Below, piece after piece: positions 37,714 to 43,858 of a stretch of DNA of 64,000 nt; position 1 is the stretch's first letter, and each line of letters opens with the position of its first letter. Where the stretch lies: the IMG/VR virus record IMGVR_UViG_3300044700_000691, positions 1-64,000 of that record; one strand, given 5' to 3'. Both the position numbers and the translations under genes were made by a program. The DNA comes from a virus. The notes under the pieces were generated by a model. The model had not been told where the DNA came from. It searched no databases and saw only the letters and a program-made list of their open reading frames with translations.

Positions 37714-38323
37714 TCTGATAATTATTTGTGGCTTTACGGATTACCTCAACAACATCAATTGCATCATCTAATCCATCGTGCGTAACATGATTTTCAAGAC
37801 CAATGCGTTCTTTGCATTTTCCAAGACCAGGCAAAGCTTGATCGTTTTTCCAATCTGTAACCAATACAGCTGGATCAATAATACGATTTCTAATTTTAAT
37901 CTTAGTATTCCAAGTTGGAATTAGCGTCTCTAACCAAACTTTATCAAATGCTGCAAAGTTTTTACCCGCTGCATTAATAATTACTCTGTCACCATCTACT
38001 TCACAACCATTAAATGCTGCCCAATTTGCAAACGCAGTAGCAACCATTTGTGGAGTTAAGATATTGTGTTTTTTGCGATAATCTCCGCGCTCTTCTCTTG
38101 GAATCTTTTCCATGCCAGCAATTATCTTAATAAGGTTCATGTTCATATTAAAAGCATATGCTGAACCGCTATAGTGTGGATGTTCAATTACACAATTGAA
38201 AGTAGGCAACTCTGAGATTGGCTTAACATCATTTGTATCTTCAATTATTGCGCCAATCTGTAAGACCTGACAAGTCTGTGGATCTAATCCAGTTGTTTCT
38301 AAATCAATTGATATGTATTTCAT
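37700..38323 (-). CDS. 3'-5' exonuclease, DnaQ-like (DEDDh)
   Basis: 207 residues. I-D-L-E-T-T-G-L-D (Exo I, D-x-E) at the start; N-A-A-G-K-N-F-A-A-F-D (Exo II) in the middle; H-D-G-L-D-D-A-I-D (Exo III, H-x4-D) near the end. A standalone proofreading-type exonuclease, on DNA or RNA. GTATAATA box upstream. Confidence 0.88.
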   Translation of the reverse strand: MKYISIDLETTGLDPQTCQVLQIGAIIEDTNDVKPISELPTFNCVIEHPHYSGSAYAFNMNMNLIKIIAGMEKIPREERGDYRKKHNILTPQMVATAFANWAAFNGCEVDGDRVIINAAGKNFAAFDKVWLETLIPTWNTKIKIRNRIIDPAVLVTDWKNDQALPGLGKCKERIGLENHVTHDGLDDAIDVVEVIRKATNNYQNANY

Positions 38324-38341
38324 TTCTTTATATTTTATACT

Positions 38342-38350
38342 ATTATACTA
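38342..38350 (-). promoter_or_regulatory. probable middle promoter box
   Basis: Minus strand TTAGTATAATAGTATAAAATA, about 20 bases from the exonuclease ATG at 38323. Confidence 0.45.
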
Positions 38351-38758
38351 ATCTAAGATATCCCATGGCAAATCTCCGTCTTCAATCGGCGTAGATTTCT
38401 TTGGTGTATTCGGAGATGCTCCAAATAAGTCATTCATGATTTCATCGTCAGTCATGTCTTGCTCATCTAAAATTTGATTAGATTTTGCAATATGAATTTG
38501 AGTTGCTTCAATTGTATTGAAGTATTTGATTTGGCCGCTAGGACTTTCCCATTTACGACCGGCTAATTTATAGCCAACCTGAATTTGATCTCCAGGCTTT
38601 GCTGGATCCAGCATTTCGCATTTTTCTTGGATTGCAACAAAGGTTACATACTGTGGGTACTTATCGTTAGTCCCGACTACAAATTCTCTTTTTTTGAATT
38701 TGGCTGATACAAATTGAGTATCGTCTACGTTAATTAAGGTTCCGCTAAATGTTGACAT
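38348..38758 (-). CDS. SSB-like OB-fold protein (DUF3127-like)
   Basis: 136 residues. F-K-K-R-E-F-V-V ... K-Y-P-Q-Y-V-T-F and G-Y-K-L-A-G-R-K-W match the DUF3127 pattern of Bacteroidetes OB-fold proteins. The tail is acidic and ends G-D-L-P-W-D-I-L-D, like the D-x-P-F tail with which SSB recruits partners. Probably the phage ssDNA-binding protein, in a run of repair and replication genes. Confidence 0.8.
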   Translation of the reverse strand: MSTFSGTLINVDDTQFVSAKFKKREFVVGTNDKYPQYVTFVAIQEKCEMLDPAKPGDQIQVGYKLAGRKWESPSGQIKYFNTIEATQIHIAKSNQILDEQDMTDDEIMNDLFGASPNTPKKSTPIEDGDLPWDILD

Positions 38759-38759
38759 A

Positions 38760-39236
38760 TTAAAAGTTTGGGTTTGTTATTTTTAAATCATAATTATTAA
38801 AGTTTGCAAATAATTCTTTATCTGCTTGTAGTCGAGCATCGACTGTGTGACCTGGCATAACTCTTTCAGTAAGGCGTTGTCTGCGTGGATCTTCTGCGAT
38901 ATCAAAAAATATTACAAATGATTTTGCACGATCCTCTGGCGAAAGATGTGATAGACCACTCGGCGTCATAATAAAAACATCATCACGATAAAACTGTTCG
39001 ATCGTGGTGCCGTACGTCCAACCATTAAAATCAATTACTTCATAAAATTTACCGGAGTCAATCATTTGCTGACACTCAGTTTGACTTAAAAAGAAGTAAT
39101 CCTGGCCGTCTACTTCACCCGGTCTTGGTGGACGTGTTGTATAACTTACAGCATAAGTCATGCCTCTTTCCTCAAGGCGTTTTCTCATATAATCTTTACC
39201 TGATGCGCCAGGTCCCGCTAAAATAATTCTTGGCAT
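38760..39236 (-). CDS. guanylate-kinase-like nucleotide kinase
   Basis: 158 residues. P-loop G-P-G-A-S-G-K-D (8-15); Y-T-T-R-P-P-R-P-G-E-V-D-G-x-D-Y is the guanylate kinase substrate block; a shortened C-terminal half compared with about 190-200 residues in cellular enzymes. Makes GDP/dGDP from (d)GMP with ATP. Its ATG overlaps the ligase stop. Confidence 0.88.
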   Translation of the reverse strand: MPRIILAGPGASGKDYMRKRLEERGMTYAVSYTTRPPRPGEVDGQDYFFLSQTECQQMIDSGKFYEVIDFNGWTYGTTIEQFYRDDVFIMTPSGLSHLSPEDRAKSFVIFFDIAEDPRRQRLTERVMPGHTVDARLQADKELFANFNNYDLKITNPNF

Positions 39237-40531
39237 TATATTGTTCTTGTTTTTTCGTAAATTGCTTTAATAACTGGAAATCTTAAAGAGTGCTGACCAT
39301 GTTGGTCGGTTGTTTCTTCAAAATATTGAACTGTAATTGTTTTACCAATAATTTGACTAGGGTTTTTGTAAAATTGTCGACGCTGTTCAATTGAAAAACC
39401 TGAACCTACTCTAACTTGATTTCCTCTATGCGTAATAAAAATATTACCTAGCATTTCTTCTTCGACTTCGCGACCATCTTCAATAACTCTATGAGTTGAA
39501 TTTTCAACTCCTTCTACAATGTATTCAGCATCCCAGAATTTTTTAACTTTAAGAATTTCATCACTGCGTTTTCCAATATATGGGGTATCTTTTCTTAACA
39601 TTAAGCCTTCCCAACCTTGAGCAGTTGAATTAGTAATTTCAGTTTGCAGGTGCTCCTCTGACTCTATTAGTGTCTGCTTTAGTAGAGTAGTATTTTTTAA
39701 GTCAATTCCACTAAACAGTAGAGCCGCAATTGTAATACGATCCCTAAATTTTCTGTCACTAGTTGAAGTTTGGCTATTAAACTCTTCTAGGGTTAAACAG
39801 TCAAATACTAAATATTTTGGATTTTTTATGGTATGGTTTTTTCGGCCAATTTCTTTAATAATTCCTTGAAAATCTTCTTGACCTGCATCATTCATCATGC
39901 AAACCTCGCCGTCAAGCACAGTATCTACTAAATTTAATTTTTTAATATCTGCCTTTAAGGTAGCTAGAGTTAGGAACTCATTACCACCTCTAGAAAAGAA
40001 CTTAACTTCTCCATCTGCATCAATTATTGCAGCACAGCGAACTCCATCTAATTTACGGCTCATGTACCAGTGATCTTCTAGCCTAACTTTCTTTTTAGTC
40101 CTATCATCATATGGCATGGCTAGTGCAACGTCAAAGGTTGGAATTGTTCCAGGTAAGATTGAATTAATTAAGGTCGTAGTTGCTCTAGTTTTTAGGTTGC
40201 GATCTAAGATACTATAGATCACTTCTGAGAACTCCAAATTCTTAGCTATAAAACCATTAACACAAGCTATTGCAGAGTTGCCAGTGACACGACGTTCATT
40301 CAGGTCGTTTAACAGACTAAATAGATCATCATAATTATCAAAAGAGAGCTCCTGTCTCTTTTTTAAGTTGGCCGGCGTAACATAATACTGCTTGAATGGA
40401 GAGTATGTATACTCTAGGATCTTTCTAAGATATGGGCTATTGAATTGTTGCAGGACTGCCTTTTTATCGTTGGTCGACGAAGTTACATTCATTGCCTCAA
40501 TAAAGTCCTGTATTGATTTGAGATTGTTCAT
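39236..40531 (-). CDS. ATP-dependent DNA ligase
   Basis: About 431 residues from M-N-N-L-K; a TTG-initiated extension of five codons is less likely. Motif I S-R-K-L-D-G-V-R (K160 adenylated), L-D-G-E-V (motif III), E-G-L-M-L-R-K (IV), L-K-V-K-K (V), then an OB domain. Joins nicks in replication and repair. Follows a terminator and a GTATAATA box. Confidence 0.93.
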   Translation of the reverse strand: MNNLKSIQDFIEAMNVTSSTNDKKAVLQQFNSPYLRKILEYTYSPFKQYYVTPANLKKRQELSFDNYDDLFSLLNDLNERRVTGNSAIACVNGFIAKNLEFSEVIYSILDRNLKTRATTTLINSILPGTIPTFDVALAMPYDDRTKKKVRLEDHWYMSRKLDGVRCAAIIDADGEVKFFSRGGNEFLTLATLKADIKKLNLVDTVLDGEVCMMNDAGQEDFQGIIKEIGRKNHTIKNPKYLVFDCLTLEEFNSQTSTSDRKFRDRITIAALLFSGIDLKNTTLLKQTLIESEEHLQTEITNSTAQGWEGLMLRKDTPYIGKRSDEILKVKKFWDAEYIVEGVENSTHRVIEDGREVEEEMLGNIFITHRGNQVRVGSGFSIEQRRQFYKNPSQIIGKTITVQYFEETTDQHGQHSLRFPVIKAIYEKTRTI

Positions 40532-40536
40532 ATACA

Positions 40537-40544
40537 TATTATAC
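40537..40544 (-). promoter_or_regulatory. probable middle promoter box
   Basis: Minus strand TTTGTATAATATG, directly after the terminator at 40548 and just before the ligase ATG. Confidence 0.4.
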
Positions 40545-40547
40545 AAA

Positions 40548-40572
40548 AAAGGAGACCAAATAGGTCTCCTTT
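40548..40572 (-). terminator. intrinsic terminator
   Basis: Minus strand AAAGGAGACC-tattt-GGTCTCCTTT then TTT, between the 171-residue gene and ligase. Confidence 0.88.
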
Positions 40573-40596
40573 AGCTATATAAAAGACGCCAATTAA

Positions 40597-41112
40597 TTAG
40601 GCGGGAGTTTCCTCAGTTTGCGGAGCCTCTACTGGAGTTTCCAAAGTCTTAATTGCCTTGTCTAACTCATGTACTTTAGAGTATGCAGTGTTTAATTGGA
40701 AAGAAACTTTGAATAGAGCCTGTGCATTGTGTAAACCTGTGAATTTTGCACGGTTTAGGAAATACAGACAAGATTCAATACATGCGGCCGGCAATCTAAC
40801 CGAGCTAACCTCAGAGTTTTTACCTTCGCCTTTATGGTTTTCAATTTCTCCCAATAACATATTGTGATTTTGTAGAATAACGAAAGCTTCGTTAGGTCCA
40901 GTAAATTCAACACTATTTTTTAGGAAATTTCTTAACCACTTAAGATCTTCTTGCGTCATTGATGGAACATCAAAATGACCACGTCTTTGTGCTTTAAGTT
41001 TTTCAATTTCGGATAATTCTGGTTGAGGCTCTTCCACCTCTGGAGTTGCATCAGTAATTTGATCAACCTGTTCTAAAATTTGCTCGTCTTGAGTTACAGT
41101 TTCGTTTGACAT
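40597..41112 (-). CDS. acidic-tailed helical protein, unknown
   Basis: 171 residues from M-S-N-E-T-V; a longer frame overlaps the Nudix gene and the promoter box and is rejected. Acidic, Gln/Pro/Glu-rich N- and C-terminal tails around a helical core (about 55-155). The core shows no known motif. Likely soluble; may bind DNA-replication partners, unproven. Confidence 0.65.
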   Translation of the reverse strand: MSNETVTQDEQILEQVDQITDATPEVEEPQPELSEIEKLKAQRRGHFDVPSMTQEDLKWLRNFLKNSVEFTGPNEAFVILQNHNMLLGEIENHKGEGKNSEVSSVRLPAACIESCLYFLNRAKFTGLHNAQALFKVSFQLNTAYSKVHELDKAIKTLETPVEAPQTEETPA

Positions 41113-41135
41113 AAATATCTTTGTTTTTGTTAAGA

Positions 41136-41143
41136 TATTATAC
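41136..41143 (-). promoter_or_regulatory. probable middle promoter box
   Basis: Minus strand TTGGTATAATATCTTAAC, about 25 bases from the ATG at 41112. Confidence 0.45.
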
Positions 41144-41149
41144 CAAACT

Positions 41150-41632
41150 CTATTCGATAGTTTCAATCAATCGTTGAGCAATTATCTGCTGAGAACGCGA
41201 TAATTTAGTAATTGCCTCTTGTATTGGGATAAATCCAGCCCAATCTACCTCCTCGGCCTGTAGTTGTTCTTTAGGTACCTTCGGCGAAGCAAGGCCAATT
41301 TGTTCAAGGCTCTCAATGCGTACGTCAAAATAAGCGCAGCGACTGTGAGGAATACCGCGACGGTAAAATACAAAATATTTCTCATGTTTATCAATTAGTT
41401 CTGGATCTACCGTAATCCCGGTCTCTTCCCTTGTCTCACGAATTGCGCAAGTTAAAAGATCTTCACCATCTTCGATTCCACCTTTAGGAATGCCAAATGG
41501 TTGGTTCTTCCAACTTGCATCAGAAGGATGAATTAATAAAAGTTTTCCTTCCCAGATAATAGCCAAGCCGGCTGCTCGAATTTCAAGCTGCTTTTCGCTC
41601 TCTGCTAAATAATCTGTGAATGTAAAAATCAT
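41150..41632 (-). CDS. capsid-targeted Nudix hydrolase
   Basis: 160 residues. M-I-F-T-F-T-D-Y-L-A-E/S targeting motif, then a Nudix fold with a perfect box (residues 51-73: G-x5-E-x7-R-E-T-R-E-E-T-G-I). Nudix enzymes split nucleoside diphosphates linked to another group (dNTPs, NAD, Ap4A, capped RNA). T4 NudE hydrolyses Ap4A, but a Nudix protein with a capsid leader is new to me. Overlaps the bS21 gene by four bases. Confidence 0.88.
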   Translation of the reverse strand: MIFTFTDYLAESEKQLEIRAAGLAIIWEGKLLLIHPSDASWKNQPFGIPKGGIEDGEDLLTCAIRETREETGITVDPELIDKHEKYFVFYRRGIPHSRCAYFDVRIESLEQIGLASPKVPKEQLQAEEVDWAGFIPIQEAITKLSRSQQIIAQRLIETIE

Positions 41633-41823
41633 TTATTGTCTGCATCGTTCTTTTTTTGAATGTACTTTGCTTTATTAATTTCAGATCTTCTTTTAACACT
41701 AGGTTTTACAAATTCTTTACGATCACGTAAATTTTGTAACTGTTTAGTGTCAATGACCTTTCTTTTTAATTGTTTGAGTGCTCTTTCCAAAGACTCTGAA
41801 TTTCTTATATCAATTATTAACAT
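41629..41823 (-). CDS. rpsU: ribosomal protein bS21 homologue
   Basis: 64 residues. M-L-I-I-D-I-R-N-S-E-S-L-E-R-A-L-K-Q-L-K-R-K and R-D-R-K-E-F-V-K-P-S-V-K-R-R follow the bS21 pattern (basic helices, [R/K]-x-x-[F/Y]-x-K-P-[S/T]). It resembles the flavobacterial form. bS21 sits at the platform near the anti-Shine-Dalgarno; in Flavobacteriia it helps hide that sequence. A phage copy could exchange into host ribosomes and bias initiation. No Shine-Dalgarno is visible upstream. Between a cargo gene and Nudix, in the same operon. Confidence 0.88.
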   Translation of the reverse strand: MLIIDIRNSESLERALKQLKRKVIDTKQLQNLRDRKEFVKPSVKRRSEINKAKYIQKKNDADNK

Positions 41824-41826
41824 AAA

Positions 41827-42432
41827 TTAAAAATCAGTGTCAATTGACTTTGAAACTGGCCCAGTTGAAAAGTTAAGCGTCCATGAAAAGGTGTCTGAGT
41901 CGTTAGCTCCTTCAAAAGTATCGAAAAGACTATCATCAGCTCTGCCAGTCATCCATCCAGAAACTTCAGTTAAATTTAAATTCATTTTCTTTGAAAGAGA
42001 TACCATTGTAGCATCACTTGCATATTTACCATTTGCTGCAACATCCTTGGTTAATTGTGCAAGAGTCGTAGTAAGATCATCCAATGTAGGTTTGCAGTCC
42101 AATTCCCATTGCTGTTCTAGTGCGGCCCAAGCCGTTTTTTCATTATCGTTCCACGTGCTTTTGAATTTATTCCAAAATGGATTTGCTTCAACAAACATAG
42201 CGATTAACCAATCTTGTAGTTTCTTAAAACCTGCGTCTAGCTTAGCGGTTAAAGCCTCTTTTTCTTTGGCAATAGCCTCTGCAGTAGGACCTGCTGGCGT
42301 ATTATTTGCGGGCTCTGCCTTTTTTGAAGCCACGGTACTGCTTTTTTGACCAGATGAGCTTGCGGAAGAAGCTTGTCCAAATCTTCCTGTTTGTTCGACT
42401 AAAAAGTCTGAAAATCTTTTAATATTTTTCAT
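41827..42432 (-). CDS. capsid-targeted protein, unknown
   Basis: 201 residues. M-K-N-I-K-R-F-S-D-F-L-V-E/Q targeting motif, a Ser/Ala/Lys-rich linker (about 18-50), then helices and a Ser/Thr-rich end. TAAATAAT box upstream. First gene of the operon with bS21 and Nudix. Confidence 0.75.
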   Translation of the reverse strand: MKNIKRFSDFLVEQTGRFGQASSASSSGQKSSTVASKKAEPANNTPAGPTAEAIAKEKEALTAKLDAGFKKLQDWLIAMFVEANPFWNKFKSTWNDNEKTAWAALEQQWELDCKPTLDDLTTTLAQLTKDVAANGKYASDATMVSLSKKMNLNLTEVSGWMTGRADDSLFDTFEGANDSDTFSWTLNFSTGPVSKSIDTDF

Positions 42433-42448
42433 TTTTTAATTTATTTTA

Positions 42449-42456
42449 ATTATTTA
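42449..42456 (-). promoter_or_regulatory. late promoter box
   Basis: Minus strand TTAAATAAATAATTAAAAT, 24 bases from the ATG at 42432, in the gap before the 466-residue gene. Confidence 0.65.
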
Positions 42457-43854
42457 TTTAATTGGAGAGGCTGTTATGGCAGATTTAATAATTGTAAGCA
42501 AACCATCATCAAATTTTCCAGCAGCTGTTCCCTTTACTACAGATTCAAAATCTTTAAATCCTTTTGATTCACTATACGTTTGACCGTGTTTAAATCCTGA
42601 GAATTTTTTAATAGCGGCAAACATATTTTCATACGACCCTGCACTATTTTTATTCATATTGGTTTTAAAGTAAGTTTTAACTTTATCTATTGTAGAAACA
42701 TCTGGGGTTCCCCAAGTTGTCTTGTCAGATACAACTACTCCTGCAAAAATCTTTAACACTTGATCTTCAGTTGTTATATTAGTTCCATCAAATCCAGCAG
42801 TGGCGGCTGCTGAGGCTGTAGCAGCAGTTGGATCAACAATTGCGCCGGCTGCTAAATCCGAGATTATGAATGGAGCATAATATTCCGCACTTTCTGGATC
42901 TTTCATAAATTCTAGTGAATTTAACTTAATTTTTCCAGCGTTTAATCCTAATACCACTACGGCATGCGCCATTTTAGAGTAAAGATCTTGTGTTAATTCA
43001 TTAACGTTGACTTTAGAAAAATTTGACTGGTCGAATTTGGCAGCTTTGGCAAACAGATTTATTAAAGCGGCCTGAAGTGGTTCCGAATAAATTAGGTTCT
43101 GCCCAGCAGCGCCTGGCTCAGCTTTAGCCATTCCATCTGGTAGTTTAGAAATAAATTTCCAAAATATTGGAACAATATCACCGCTTGTTGTAACTGCAAC
43201 CCGTGCCTTTCCAATCTTCTTAGTGACTTTCTTTATGTAAGTTGAGTACAGACCAATATCATTATAATACCATTTGTATGCTGGACCGTCTCCATCTAAG
43301 AATGACGCTGCCGTAAATACAGTCGCAGGTTTTGTATCAGCTGCGATTTTCTTATCGTCGGCCGGCTTACCTGTGCCTGGCTCCTTAAAATACTTTTGAA
43401 ATGAACCATCTGCACCCATTAAATAAGTCATTCTGTTATCAATACCAGAGGCTATTTTTTGATTTGCTGGAATAGCTTGAGTATTAATTGTATCAGGATA
43501 AAAAAGATAGATCCATCCTGTAAATTCTCCTAGATCTTTTCCAATTATTCTATTTTTTTGAGTTGATACATTAGCTCTAATAATACCTACTTCATGCGTT
43601 GGGTCAGATCCTTTAATTGCAGTTAGGACCTGCTGAGCATCACCGTCCTTAGCATTATTAATTGTATTAATTAACTCCTTAACATCTCCCAATAATGGAT
43701 TTTTAGCTGGCCAGCTAAATTGGTATTGCCATTTTATTCTAATGCTACCTTCGCCAGCTGGTAAAGTGATAGGCTGCGCAAGCAGCTTAAACTTAGTTTC
43801 AGTTTCAGTAGCAGTTTGCTCAAATAGAGCAGTTATGTTTTTTATGGTTTTCAT
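42454..43854 (-). CDS. large capsid-targeted protein, unknown
   Basis: 466 residues. M-K-T-I-K-N-I-T-A-L-F-E/Q targeting motif (L-F-E). Mixed fold with Ala/Lys-rich parts; no catalytic motif recognised. Four bases after the 855-residue gene and cotranscribed with it. Confidence 0.72.
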   Translation of the reverse strand: MKTIKNITALFEQTATETETKFKLLAQPITLPAGEGSIRIKWQYQFSWPAKNPLLGDVKELINTINNAKDGDAQQVLTAIKGSDPTHEVGIIRANVSTQKNRIIGKDLGEFTGWIYLFYPDTINTQAIPANQKIASGIDNRMTYLMGADGSFQKYFKEPGTGKPADDKKIAADTKPATVFTAASFLDGDGPAYKWYYNDIGLYSTYIKKVTKKIGKARVAVTTSGDIVPIFWKFISKLPDGMAKAEPGAAGQNLIYSEPLQAALINLFAKAAKFDQSNFSKVNVNELTQDLYSKMAHAVVVLGLNAGKIKLNSLEFMKDPESAEYYAPFIISDLAAGAIVDPTAATASAAATAGFDGTNITTEDQVLKIFAGVVVSDKTTWGTPDVSTIDKVKTYFKTNMNKNSAGSYENMFAAIKKFSGFKHGQTYSESKGFKDFESVVKGTAAGKFDDGLLTIIKSAITASPIK

Positions 43855-43858
43855 TATA

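Noticed and set aside
41837-42349. 170-residue plus-strand frame opposite the cargo gene at 41827
   Set aside because: No promoter, no motif; the minus frame has leader motif and late box.
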